NCBI GenBank assembly: GCA_963721305.1
Contig: CAVRIR010000002.1
Coordinates: 420,273 to 484,272 of the forward strand
Source of the DNA: DATAES01 sp963721305
GTDB taxonomy: Bacteria > Actinomycetota > Acidimicrobiia > Acidimicrobiales > JACDCH01
Reading direction: 5' to 3'
DNA: 64,000 bases
The notes below the pieces were generated by a model that worked only from the letters and a program-made list of their open reading frames with translations, did not search any database and had not been told where the DNA came from. Position numbers and translations under genes: made by a program. Below are positions 25,003 through 32,130 of the stretch, in pieces. Position 1 is the stretch's first letter; each line of letters opens with the position of its first letter.

Positions 25003-25968
25003 GTGAAGCTCGAGCAGTTGCGACCGATGAAGGCGGTCACCGCGACGCTGCCGGTCGACGAACACGGTTGGGCGTTCGAGATCAAGTGGGACGGGATGCG
25101 GATCCTCACGATCATCCGCCCCGGTGAACATGCGCTGCGCTCGAGCAACGGCATCGACGCGACGACCCGCTATCCCGAGCTGGCCGCACTCGCGGCGACG
25201 CTCGACGGCCACACCGTTGTGCTCGACGGTGAGGTCGTCGCGTTCGACGACCGCGGTCGGCCGAGCTTCGGGCTGTTGCAGCACCGCATGCACGTCGGCA
25301 GTACGGCGGAGGTCCGCCGTCGAGCCGAAGCCGTGCCGGTCACGTACATCGTGTTCGATCTCCTCCACCTCGACGGTCACGACGTGATGCCGCTGCCGTA
25401 CTCCGAGCGGCGGCGTTTGCTCACCGAGCTCGTGCCGGACGACGGGTGCTGGACGGTGCCGGCGCACCATCCCGCCGGCGAAGGTGCGGCGCTTCTCGAC
25501 GCGGCAAAGGATCAAGGCCTCGAAGGCGTGATGGCGAAGCGGATCGACAGCCCGTACGTGCCCGGCAAGCGCTCGCCCGCCTGGCGCAAGGCGAAGGCAC
25601 GCCTTCGCCAGGAGTTCGTCATCGGCGGCTGGCAGCCCGGCGAAGGCAACCGCGAGGGCTATCTCGGTTCGCTGCTCGTCGGCGTCTATGACGGGGGAAA
25701 GCTGCGTTACACCGGCAAGGTCGGCACGGGGTTCAAGGCGCGCGATCTCGAACAACTGGGGGCACTGCTGAGCGAGCGGACGATCGATTCGTCGCCGTTC
25801 GATCCGCCACCGCCGCGTCCGGTCGAGCGCACCGCCCGGTACGTGCGGCCGGAGCTGATCGCCGAGGTGGAGTTCGGCGAGTGGACGCATGACGACATCC
25901 TCCGCCATCCGAGCTATGTCGGCCTGCGTGATGACAAGGCACCGACCGACGTCGTGCGCGAGGGTTGA
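25003..25968 (+). CDS. ATP-dependent DNA ligase (LigD ligase-domain type)
   Basis: 321 residues: adenylation domain plus OB fold, no polymerase or nuclease domain. Active-site lysine in FEIKWDGMR (motif I), VVLDGEVVAFD (motif III), YIVFDLLHLDGHD (motif IIIa), GLEGVMAKRIDSPYVPGKRSPAWRKAK (motifs IV and V, in part) and an OB fold with FVIGGWQPGEG. Probably repairs double-strand breaks with Ku and a separate LigD polymerase, as a LigC/LigD-type enzyme. Stop overlaps the next gene (TTGA). Confidence 0.92.
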   Translation: MKLEQLRPMKAVTATLPVDEHGWAFEIKWDGMRILTIIRPGEHALRSSNGIDATTRYPELAALAATLDGHTVVLDGEVVAFDDRGRPSFGLLQHRMHVGSTAEVRRRAEAVPVTYIVFDLLHLDGHDVMPLPYSERRRLLTELVPDDGCWTVPAHHPAGEGAALLDAAKDQGLEGVMAKRIDSPYVPGKRSPAWRKAKARLRQEFVIGGWQPGEGNREGYLGSLLVGVYDGGKLRYTGKVGTGFKARDLEQLGALLSERTIDSSPFDPPPPRPVERTARYVRPELIAEVEFGEWTHDDILRHPSYVGLRDDKAPTDVVREG

Positions 25969-26228
25969 GCGTGGGCGGAGACGAGATCCGACTGGTGCTG
26001 CCGGCGCAGTCGCGCTACCTCGACGTTGCCGTCGCGACGATGGAGATCCTCGCAACCCGCAGCGGACTCGACGCCGAAGGCATCGCTGCGATCCGTGCCC
26101 AGGTCTACGAGGCTCTCGGTGAGCGCATGAGCCACCGTTCGAGCGAGACCGTCGTGTTGCGTTACGAGGTCGGCGACGGCTTCCTCGGGGTGCGCTTGGA
26201 CGGCGACACCTCGTACGCGCACACGTGA
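25965..26228 (+). CDS. Small protein resembling the N-terminal part of an anti-sigma histidine-kinase-like ATPase
   Basis: 87 residues from TTG at 25965 (overlapping the ligase stop as TTGA) or 85 from GTG at 25971. IRLVLPAQSRYLDVAVATMEILATRSGLDAEGIAAIRAQVYEAL (seen in two parts) resembles the first helices of RsbW/SpoIIAB-type domains (xRLxxPAxxxYLxxAR...V-EA). The nucleotide-binding N, G1 and G2 boxes are missing, so it is either a truncated or a non-catalytic relative, perhaps able to bind a partner sigma or anti-anti-sigma factor. Its last 67 bp overlap the facing SufR-like gene. Confidence 0.55.
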   Translation: MSVGGDEIRLVLPAQSRYLDVAVATMEILATRSGLDAEGIAAIRAQVYEALGERMSHRSSETVVLRYEVGDGFLGVRLDGDTSYAHT

Positions 26229-26836
26229 CCGCCCGCGAGCAGATGCGCGACCCGCTCGACCTTGGCGCCGGGCAGCACCTCTCGGATGAACTCGAGCTCG
26301 GTGCCACACGCGCCGCCGTACTTCGACGCCACCGCGAGGATCGCGCAGTTGTGCTCGACGATGCGGAACCGCCCGTTCGGTAGATCGATCGCCTCTGCGA
26401 GGTAGCCGTCCTCGTCGAGGATGCGCGTCAGCTCGCGCACGCGATCGGGGAGCGCCATGCCCTCGAGTCGCACCTGCGCGCGCTGCACCCTCCGGACCCG
26501 TCGGCGTTCGAACATCCGATCCACGAGCTCGGGGTCTTCGGCCTCGGCTTCGGCGAGGAGATCGGTGACCATGGCGGCATACGCGCGCGGGAAGAGCTGA
26601 TCGCCTTCCGGGCTCAACCGGTAGAGGTGGTGCGGGCGGCCGGGCCCGGCACGCACCTCCCTGTGGTCGACCCAACCGTCGGATTGAAGCGCCGACAAGT
26701 GCTGGCGCACGGCGCTGACCGTGACGCCGAGGGCGTCGGCCAGCTCGTCGACCCGCACCTCGCCGCGACGCTTCATCGTGTCGAGCAAGGTCCGCCTGGT
26801 CGGCGGCAGTGAATCCAGCAGCGCGACGTCGGTCAT
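26162..26836 (-). CDS. SufR-like HTH regulator with C-terminal cysteine cluster
   Basis: 225 residues from the ATG at 26836. Winged helix LLDTMKRRGEVRVDELADALGVTVSAVRQHLSALQSDGWVDHREV in pieces, wing GPGRPHHLYRLSPEG. C-terminal domain has Cys in EHNCAILAV, GGACGTEL and HVCAYEV with spacing like SufR of cyanobacteria and actinobacteria, which binds a [4Fe-4S] or [2Fe-2S] cluster and represses the suf operon. No suf genes are near. Convergent overlap of 67 bp with the small protein gene. Confidence 0.75.
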   Translation of the reverse strand: MTDVALLDSLPPTRRTLLDTMKRRGEVRVDELADALGVTVSAVRQHLSALQSDGWVDHREVRAGPGRPHHLYRLSPEGDQLFPRAYAAMVTDLLAEAEAEDPELVDRMFERRRVRRVQRAQVRLEGMALPDRVRELTRILDEDGYLAEAIDLPNGRFRIVEHNCAILAVASKYGGACGTELEFIREVLPGAKVERVAHLLAGGHVCAYEVSPSKRTPRKPSPTS

Positions 26837-26881
26837 TTGCGACAGCCTACGAGTTCGCACAGCTTCTGCTGTGCAAAACGT

Positions 26882-27319
26882 TCAGCCGCCGGAGCTCCCG
26901 AAACCCCGGAGCCCGCGCTCGCTCGACCCGAGGTCCTCGACCGGGACGAACTGCGTCACCTCGACCGGCTGGATGACCAGCTGCGCGATCCGATCGCCGC
27001 GCTCGACGGTGTACGGCTCGTTCGGATCGGTGTTGACGAGGATCACCCGCACCTCGTCCCGATAACCGGCATCGATGAGCCCGGGCGTATTGAGGCAGGT
27101 GATGCCGTGTCGCAGCGCGAGCCCGCTGCGCGGCAGCACGAAGCCGGCGTAGCCGTCGGGGATGGCGATCGCGATGCCCGTGGGGATGACGCAGCGCCCA
27201 CCGCCGGGCTCGATCATGGCCGTCTCCCGCGCGTGGAGATCGGCGCCCGCGTCGCTCGCATGCGCATACGACGGCAACGGCAGGTCCGGGTCGAGGCGAA
27301 TGACCGGCACCTGGACCAC
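26882..27319 (-). CDS. dut: dUTP diphosphatase (dUTPase)
   Basis: Hydrolyses dUTP to dUMP, preventing uracil incorporation. 145 residues, all five motifs: HASDAGADLHA (I), PRSGLALRHG (II), GLIDAGYRDEVRVILVNTD (III), RGDRIAQLVIQPV (IV) and RGLRGFGSSGG (V). Normal trimeric dUTPase length. GTG start at 27319 (GTGGTCCAGGTGCC). Divergent from orn with 22 bp between the starts. Confidence 0.96.
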   Translation of the reverse strand: MVQVPVIRLDPDLPLPSYAHASDAGADLHARETAMIEPGGGRCVIPTGIAIAIPDGYAGFVLPRSGLALRHGITCLNTPGLIDAGYRDEVRVILVNTDPNEPYTVERGDRIAQLVIQPVEVTQFVPVEDLGSSERGLRGFGSSGG

Positions 27320-27341
27320 GCGGTGAATCTATGGTGCCGGC

Positions 27342-27881
27342 GTGCTCGTGTGGATGGACCTCGAGATGACCGGGCTCGAGCCGAGCCGTCACGTCATCGT
27401 CGAGATCGCGACCGTGGTCACCGACGACGAGCTGAACGTGGTCGGTGACGGACTCGATCTCGTCGTCCACCAACCCCCCACGGCATTGAACGAGATGGAC
27501 GACTACGTGCGCACGATGCACACGTCATCCGGATTGCTGTCGGCGATCGAGAAGTCGCAGGTGTCCTTGGCCGAAGCGGGCGAGCGCACGCTCGAGCTGA
27601 TCAAGTCGCACGTGAAAGAGCAACGGAGCGTTCCGCTGTGCGGCAACTCGATCGGTACAGACCGGCGGTTCCTCGCCGCGCAGCTTCCGGCGATCGAGCA
27701 CTACCTGCACTACCGGTCCGTCGACGTGTCGACGATCAAGGAGCTCGTACGGCGGTGGTATCCGGGCGTCCTCGCCGCCGCCCCCGACAAGACCGGCTCG
27801 CACCGCGCCCTCGACGACATCCTCGAGAGCATCGCTGAGCTCCGGTACTACCGCGAGAAGGTCTTCGTCGCCGGCGGTTGA
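27342..27881 (+). CDS. orn: Oligoribonuclease
   Basis: DEDDh 3'-5' exonuclease that clears 2-5-nt RNAs. 179 residues, normal length. VWMDLEMTGLEPSRHVIVEIATVVTDD in parts (ExoI with D-E), CGNSIGTDRRFL (ExoII), YRSVDVSTIKEL and KTGSHRALDDILESI (ExoIII with catalytic His and Asp). GTG start at 27342. Also degrades pGpG, so it terminates c-di-GMP signalling. Confidence 0.96.
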   Translation: MLVWMDLEMTGLEPSRHVIVEIATVVTDDELNVVGDGLDLVVHQPPTALNEMDDYVRTMHTSSGLLSAIEKSQVSLAEAGERTLELIKSHVKEQRSVPLCGNSIGTDRRFLAAQLPAIEHYLHYRSVDVSTIKELVRRWYPGVLAAAPDKTGSHRALDDILESIAELRYYREKVFVAGG

Positions 27882-27907
27882 CCACGCCAGTCCTGGGCGA
27901 ATGGCCG

Positions 27908-27927
27908 ACTTGACCGATTGGTCAAGT
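27908..27927. promoter_or_regulatory. Perfect palindromic operator upstream of the MBL-fold gene
   Basis: ACTTGACC-GATT-GGTCAAGT: 8-bp perfect inverted repeat with a 4-base spacer, 13 bp before the ATG at 27941. The form is like TetR-family operators of acyl-CoA and related catabolic genes. No regulator gene is adjacent, so the repressor would act from elsewhere. Confidence 0.65.
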
Positions 27928-27940
27928 AGTTTTGAAACCC

Positions 27941-28993
27941 ATGCGCCAGGAAGCAGAACAGGCCACGACCGATGTCACCGAGGTCGCGCCCGGCATCCTG
28001 CGCATGCAGTTGCCGCTGTCGATGCCGGGACTCGGCCACGTCAACTGCTACGCCCTCGAGGACGAGCGCGGCTTCGCCGTCGTCGACCCCGGCATGCCGG
28101 GGCCGCAGCCGTGGAAGGCGTTGCTCGACCGGTTCGAGCGCGCCGGCTTCGGCCTGCGCAACGTGCACACGGTCGTCGTGACGCATTCACACGTCGATCA
28201 CTTCGGCGCGTCGGGACGGCTGCGCCACAAGGTGGGCGCACAGGTCGTGACGTCGCGGAACTTCCGCACCTGGTGGGACCCGACCGACGCGGGCGAGCGC
28301 GAGCTCGAGGCCGCCGACGGCGACACCGACATCGAGGTGCCACCCGATCCGCGACGGCCGTGGGACCAGCCCACACCGTGGGGGGGCAAGCATCCCCGGC
28401 CGCCGCGCCGCGTGCGCATCCGTTACCGCGTCCTGAGGCCGATGATGAAGCAGTGGTTCGCCACACCGAGTCCCGGTGTTCGGCTGGACGACGCCGAGGT
28501 CATCAAGCTCGGCAAGCGTGAGTGGGTCGCCGTGCACACGCCGGGACACACGCCCGACCACCTGTGCCTGTTCGATCCCGCGGGTGGCGTGCTGCTCTCG
28601 GGCGACCACGTGCTCCCGACCATCACGCCGCACATCTCCGGCGTCGACGCCGGGCCCGATCCGCTCACGGCGTTCTTCGCATCGCTCGAGAAGGTGGGCG
28701 AGCTCGACGACGTGACCACCGTGCTGCCGGCCCACGGTCACCCGTTCGACGATCTGCGGGGACGGGTGAAGGACATCGAGCGCCATCACGAGGAACGGCT
28801 CGCCCGCCTGCGCGAAGCGACCGAAGAGCTACGACAGGCGAGCGTCGAGGAGCTGTCGCACCACCTCTTCCGCCAGCGTTCGTGGGGGCCGATGGCGGAG
28901 AGCGAGACGTACGCCCACCTCGAGCACCTGCGCCTGTCCGGCAAGGCGACTCGGGTCGAGCGGGACGGCCTGCTCTTCTACTCCCCCGCCTGA
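27941..28993 (+). CDS. MBL-fold metallo-hydrolase with C-terminal winged-helix-like tail
   Basis: 350 residues. Metal motif THSHVDHFG (HxHxDH), AVHTPGHTPDH, LSGDHVLP and AHGHPF are all present. A ~60-residue insertion between strands is rich in basic and proline residues (WDQPTPWGGKHPRPPRRVR). The last ~70 residues (HHEERLARLREATEELRQASVEE) form a helical tail like RNase J/LACTB2-like relatives of actinobacteria. No ribosome site precedes the ATG at 27941; a leaderless transcript under the palindromic operator is possible. A TTG three codons upstream is an alternative start. Confidence 0.85.
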   Translation: MRQEAEQATTDVTEVAPGILRMQLPLSMPGLGHVNCYALEDERGFAVVDPGMPGPQPWKALLDRFERAGFGLRNVHTVVVTHSHVDHFGASGRLRHKVGAQVVTSRNFRTWWDPTDAGERELEAADGDTDIEVPPDPRRPWDQPTPWGGKHPRPPRRVRIRYRVLRPMMKQWFATPSPGVRLDDAEVIKLGKREWVAVHTPGHTPDHLCLFDPAGGVLLSGDHVLPTITPHISGVDAGPDPLTAFFASLEKVGELDDVTTVLPAHGHPFDDLRGRVKDIERHHEERLARLREATEELRQASVEELSHHLFRQRSWGPMAESETYAHLEHLRLSGKATRVERDGLLFYSPA

Positions 28994-29035
28994 CGCCTTC
29001 GCCGCGACCTTCCGGGCCGTGTGACAAATATTCGG

Positions 29036-29064
29036 TTGACGGGAGTACACGGGCGTAGTTCGAT
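29036..29064 (+). promoter_or_regulatory. Promoter of the whiB attenuator leader
   Basis: TTGACG (29036-29041) and TTCGAT (29059-29064) with a 17-bp spacer, sigma-A like. It precedes the leader ORF at 29121 and the terminator at 29330, about 350 bp ahead of whiB. Confidence 0.5.
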
Positions 29065-29120
29065 GCCCGAGACAGGTCGGGGCCTCGACCCCTCATACCA
29101 CTCCAGATTCGAGGCAATCG

Positions 29121-29306
29121 GTGACGAATTCCGGCGCGTATTCCAAGGTGAAGGGCATGTCCCTCGCCGGCGCGTCGCGTCCGGTTGCCGGTGTGTCCCT
29201 CATTGGTGCCTGCGCGTGGTCCGGCAATCAGGCGACCAAGCCGGCCACCACCCGCATGTTCGTGGACGACCACCCGTCCCGACGGCTTTGGGAGCCCTCG
29301 CAGTAA
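29121..29306 (+). CDS. Leader peptide of the whiB attenuator (upstream ORF)
   Basis: 61 codons from GTG at 29121, with GAGG six bases upstream; an internal ATG at 29157 with AAGG ahead is the alternative (49 codons). No homology is evident. Its last codons (...PSRRLWEPSQ) run through the 5' arm of the antiterminator (29278-29294), and its TAA sits in the loop side of the 10-bp hairpin 29295-29318. Position rather than sequence seems to be what matters: a ribosome finishing here would mask the antiterminator. Confidence 0.6.
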   Translation: MTNSGAYSKVKGMSLAGASRPVAGVSLIGACAWSGNQATKPATTRMFVDDHPSRRLWEPSQ

Positions 29307-29342
29307 GCACTGCGAGGGACAGAGACTCCAAAGGCCGTCGGG
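29278..29342 (+). promoter_or_regulatory. Antiterminator of the whiB leader
   Basis: CCCGACGGCTTTGGGAG (29278-29294) pairs with CTCCAAAGGCCGTCGGG (29326-29342) in 16 of 17 positions (one G-U, one mismatch). It encloses the perfect 10-bp hairpin CCCTCGCAGT/ACTGCGAGGG at 29295-29318. Its 3' arm is the 5' arm of the terminator, so the two structures exclude each other. Confidence 0.75.
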
Positions 29343-29359
29343 GCAACCCGGCGGCCTTT
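29330..29359 (+). terminator. Intrinsic terminator in the whiB leader
   Basis: Arms AAAGGCCGTCGGG and CCCGGCGGCCTTT form a 13-bp stem (one G-U) closed by a GCAA tetraloop, followed by a T-rich stretch TTTCTGCATTTCT. It lies 52 bp before the whiB start and after the leader ORF. Confidence 0.8.
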
Positions 29360-29411
29360 CTGCATTTCTGGCTCGAAACACAACCAACGAGAGAGTGGGG
29401 AAGGGGATCCG

Positions 29412-29786
29412 ATGTTTGCCCCGCAGACGGAAACCGAAGTGAGAGTGCTGGCAACCGAGTTGGTGTCGAACATCGACTGGTGGGGCGAGGCGCGCTGCAA
29501 CGACCTGGCCGGCACGATGAGCGGACTCTTCTTCAGTGAGGAGCTGCAGGACATTGCACGGGCCAAGGCCATCTGCGCCAAGTGCCCGGTCATCGCCGAA
29601 TGCCTCGAGGGGGCGCTCGAACGGCGCGAGCCGTGGGGCGTGTGGGGCGGTCAGCTCTTCCTGAACGGGAAGGTGCTCGCCAGCAAGCGGCGCCGTGGCC
29701 GGCCACCGAAGGTGCCTCGCCCGGAAGACCAGCTACCCGACGTCCCGGTGCCCCTGCACCTGCAGGATCGCCTACGGACGGCCTGA
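29412..29786 (+). CDS. WhiB-family [4Fe-4S] regulator with AT-hook, WhiB7/WblC-like
   Basis: 124 residues. Cluster cysteines at 29, 55, 58 and 64 (C-x25-CxxC-x5-C), the GVWGG turn at 76-80 preceded by EPW, and a C-terminal AT-hook-like RRRGRPPK at 93-100. WhiB proteins bind the primary sigma factor region 4; the AT-hook form is typical of WhiB7/WblC, which switches on ribosome-targeting drug resistance genes. The long leader with upstream ORF and overlapping antiterminator/terminator strengthens that assignment. Downstream sequence (29845-29960) is structured. The call as WhiB family is firm; as WhiB7 it is likely, not proven. Confidence 0.9.
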   Translation: MFAPQTETEVRVLATELVSNIDWWGEARCNDLAGTMSGLFFSEELQDIARAKAICAKCPVIAECLEGALERREPWGVWGGQLFLNGKVLASKRRRGRPPKVPRPEDQLPDVPVPLHLQDRLRTA

Positions 29787-29844
29787 CCCGCACAGCTCGA
29801 ATGAGCCACCCTCTCGAGGGCGAGCAAGTTCGTGTCGACAGACA

Positions 29845-29960
29845 GCGGGCCGGGGCAACGGCCAGCGTCGTGGGGTGTCCCCCCTCCCCACGGTGCGACA
29901 CGCGAGCCCCGGCCCGCAGGTGCGGGCTCATGGGCCCCTCCCGATAGCCGATCGGGAGGG
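29845..29960 (+). ncRNA. Structured RNA candidate between whiB and the TlpA gene
   Basis: A perfect 12-bp stem GCGGGCCGGGGC (29845-29856) / GCCCCGGCCCGC (29906-29917) encloses a second hairpin GTGGGG/CCCCAC (29870-29891) whose 10-base loop contains six C in a row. A third perfect 10-bp stem CCCTCCCGAT/ATCGGGAGGG follows at 29936-29960. The C6 loop recalls the actinobacterial 6C RNA, which has two such loops; only one is seen. It could instead be the whiB terminator plus leader of the TlpA gene. No open frame explains it. Confidence 0.5.
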
Positions 29961-29982
29961 ATCGAGCGGTACCGTCGTGCCG

Positions 29983-30472
29983 ATGCGGCCTGTGGGTCTT
30001 CTGTTGGTCGCGTGCGCTGCTGGCTCTCGTCGTCGGCGCGTGCAGCAGCGGGTCGAGCACCCCGCAGACGCTCGACGCTTCGTTCGCGCGGTTCGACGGC
30101 TCACAGGCCAGCATCCGCGATTACCGAGGCAAGCCCGTGGTCGTGAACTTCTTCTCCTCGACCTGCGTACCGTGCCAGACCGAGATGCCGGCGCTCGAGC
30201 AGATCCATCGCGCCGCAGGCGGCCAGGTCGTGTTCCTCGGCCTCGACGTGCAGGACACCGCCGAGAGCGGCCAGGCATTCATCCAGACCGTCGGTGTCAC
30301 CTGGGACATGGGACGTGACCCGGACGCGTCGATCCTCCAGAGCCTCGGGGGCACGGGTCTCCCGACCACGGTGCTGCTCGACGCCCAGGGCCGGGTCGTC
30401 TACAAGCACCTCGGCGCGTTGCAGGCCGGCGATCTCGACAGGCAGCTGCGCTCACACGGGTTCATCACGTGA
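29983..30472 (+). CDS. TlpA/ResA-like thioredoxin-fold lipoprotein, frameshifted near 30012-30022
   Basis: Periplasmic thiol-disulfide protein likely reducing apocytochrome c or other cysteines. ATG at 29983 starts a signal (RPVGLLLVAC), then the frame shifts and continues as LALVVGAC (lipobox), SGSSTPQTLDASF, FDGSQASIRDYRGKPVVVNFFSS, the TCVPC redox motif, GVTWDMGRDPDAS and GLPTTVLLDAQGRVV. The join needs one base less or two more in the signal. Redox Cys pair and cis-Pro (GLPTT) are intact. Overlaps ccdA by 4 bp, as expected for a CcdA/TlpA pair. Confidence 0.85.
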
Positions 30473-31419
30473 TCGACGCTCCTCTCGCGCTCGCGTTCAC
30501 CACCGGCATGGTGGCCACCGTGAACCCATGTGGGTTCGCGATGTTGCCGGCGTACCTGTCGTTCTTCATCGGCGTCGAAGACCGCCACGAAGACGATCCC
30601 CGGGCCAGCGTGTGGCGCGCGCTCGTCGTCGGCCTGGCGGTGACGATCGGCTTCGCCGCGACCTTCGCCGTCATCGGACTGCTCGTGAGCCGCGTCACCC
30701 GCAGCGTGTACGACGTCGCGCCGTGGATCTCGCTCGTCATCGGCGCCGCGCTCGTCGTCTTCGGCATCGCGCTGCTGGCGGGTTTCGAGTTCAACGTGCG
30801 GACACCGCGGCTCGACCGCGGAGGCCGGACCCGTGGACTCGGTTCCATGGCGCTCTTCGGTGTGTCCTACGCGGTTGCGTCGCTCGGCTGTGAACTGCCC
30901 ATCTTCCTCGCCGCCATCTCGGGGGTGTTCGGCCGCGGCCTGGCGTCCGGTGTCGCGTACTTCATCGCGTTCGCACTCGGGTTCGGCGTGGTCCTGGTAT
31001 CACTCACGATCGCGCTGGCCATGGCGCGCCAGTCGCTCGTGCACGGGCTGCGCCGCGTGCTTCCCTTCGTCAGCCGCATCGCGGGTGGTTTGCTCGTCCT
31101 GACCGGCGCCTATGTCGCCTGGTACGGCTCGGTCGAGATCCGCAACAACGCTGACGACGCGACGGTCACCAAGGTCACCGATTGGTCGTCGCAGCTCGCG
31201 GATTCGATCACCCGCAACTGGAACCTGCTCGCGATTGTTCTTGCGGCACTCGTCGTCAGCGCCGCGGCGTACGTGTGGTTCGGGCGTGGGCGGCCGTCAG
31301 AGGGTGGCCAACATCAGTCCGAGGGCGGCGGCGAGCATGCTCGTCGCGACACCGCCGAGCATCGCGACGGCCGCAGCGCCGGTGTCCCCCTCCTCGACGA
31401 GCCGCAGCGTCTCCCATGA
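30469..31419 (+). CDS. ccdA: Cytochrome c biogenesis protein CcdA (DsbD transmembrane family)
   Basis: Carries electrons across the membrane to the periplasmic TlpA-type protein. Six-helix domain: TVNPCGFAMLPAYLSFF with the first redox Cys, SYAVASLGCELPIFLA with the second, LPFVSRIAGGLLVLTGAYVAWY at the end. 316 residues as read, but after ~31290 (WFGRGRPSEGG) the frame runs antisense over the crcB gene in low-complexity sequence; the true end may be nearer 31290 with a lost stop. ATG overlaps the TlpA stop. Needed for the cytochrome c domain of oxidase subunit II at 48913. Confidence 0.88.
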   Translation: MIDAPLALAFTTGMVATVNPCGFAMLPAYLSFFIGVEDRHEDDPRASVWRALVVGLAVTIGFAATFAVIGLLVSRVTRSVYDVAPWISLVIGAALVVFGIALLAGFEFNVRTPRLDRGGRTRGLGSMALFGVSYAVASLGCELPIFLAAISGVFGRGLASGVAYFIAFALGFGVVLVSLTIALAMARQSLVHGLRRVLPFVSRIAGGLLVLTGAYVAWYGSVEIRNNADDATVTKVTDWSSQLADSITRNWNLLAIVLAALVVSAAAYVWFGRGRPSEGGQHQSEGGGEHARRDTAEHRDGRSAGVPLLDEPQRLP

Positions 31420-31662
31420 CAACGTCGACCAGGTCGTGAAGGCGCCGCAGAACCCGGTGCCGACCAACGTGCGGATCGTCGTCGAATCGTCGTGGTACAG
31501 CACGAGCCCGGTCACGAAACCGAGGATGAACGAGCCGATCACGTTCACGACGAGCGTGCCGTAGGGCAGGCGGTTGCTGACCCGTTCGGTGATCGTGCCG
31601 TCGATGACGTAACGCGCCATCGCGCCGACCGCGCCCAAGACGAGGATCCCGACCGCGATCAC
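31297..31662 (-). CDS. crcB: Fluoride channel subunit CrcB/FluC (second copy)
   Basis: 121 residues, four helices. GILVLGAVGAMARYVIDG, LPYGTLVVNVIGSFILGFVTGL with the conserved asparagine, TLVGTGFCGAFTTWSTLSWETL with the FTTxS motif, and a last helix. GTG at 31662 overlaps the stop of the partner gene as GTGA. Forms a dual-topology or heterodimeric fluoride exporter with the upstream gene. Confidence 0.9.
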   Translation of the reverse strand: MIAVGILVLGAVGAMARYVIDGTITERVSNRLPYGTLVVNVIGSFILGFVTGLVLYHDDSTTIRTLVGTGFCGAFTTWSTLSWETLRLVEEGDTGAAAVAMLGGVATSMLAAALGLMLATL

Positions 31663-32105
31663 CGTTGCAGCCGCCTCGTCGCGACGATGCCAAGCCAAGT
31701 CGCGGACAGGCCGACGACGATGGTGGCCACCACGTACGCGAGCGCGGTCATCGACTTGCCGTCGCGCAACAACAGGTCCGTCTCGGTGGCGAACGTGCTC
31801 ATCGTCGTCCAGGCACCGAGGATGCCGACGCACAGGAACGGTCGCGCCAACCGGGGCGACGCCCACCGTTCGAAGATGAGCACCATGAGCACACCGATGA
31901 GCAGCGAACCGGACACGTTCACGAGGAACGTCGTCGTCGGGAAGGCGCCCGACCGCACTGGCCACTGGACGTTGGCCTCGTAGCGTCCGAACGCGCCGAT
32001 GGCGCCCCCTATCGAGATCGCCGCGAGGACGTCCGGACGATGGCGGCGTTCGCTCGGCTCGTAGTCGGGATCGAGCGGTTCGTCCGCCACTCCTGATCCG
32101 GACAC
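31659..32105 (-). CDS. crcB: Fluoride channel subunit CrcB/FluC (first copy)
   Basis: 148 residues with an N-terminal hydrophilic arm of ~30 residues (PLDPDYEPSERRHRPD). Helices contain IGGAIGAFGRYEANVQWP, FPTTTFLVNVSGSLLIGVLMVL, FLCVGILGAWTTMSTFATETDLLL (motif GxxTTxSTF) and a C-terminal helix. The pair is typical of actinobacteria, where two unequal genes replace one homodimer. Confidence 0.9.
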   Translation of the reverse strand: MSGSGVADEPLDPDYEPSERRHRPDVLAAISIGGAIGAFGRYEANVQWPVRSGAFPTTTFLVNVSGSLLIGVLMVLIFERWASPRLARPFLCVGILGAWTTMSTFATETDLLLRDGKSMTALAYVVATIVVGLSATWLGIVATRRLQR

Positions 32106-32130
32106 GCAGGCAGACTAAGAGTGGAGGCTG

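Noticed and set aside
29063..29539. Plus-strand frame starting at the ATG at 29063 and running into whiB
   Set aside because: It crosses the terminator and the whiB start in a different frame, with no ribosome site or family match; the 29121 frame fits the attenuator.
29845..29960. Cobalamin or other known riboswitch upstream of the TlpA gene
   Set aside because: No B12 box or other recognisable conserved riboswitch core; only stems and a C6 loop are seen.
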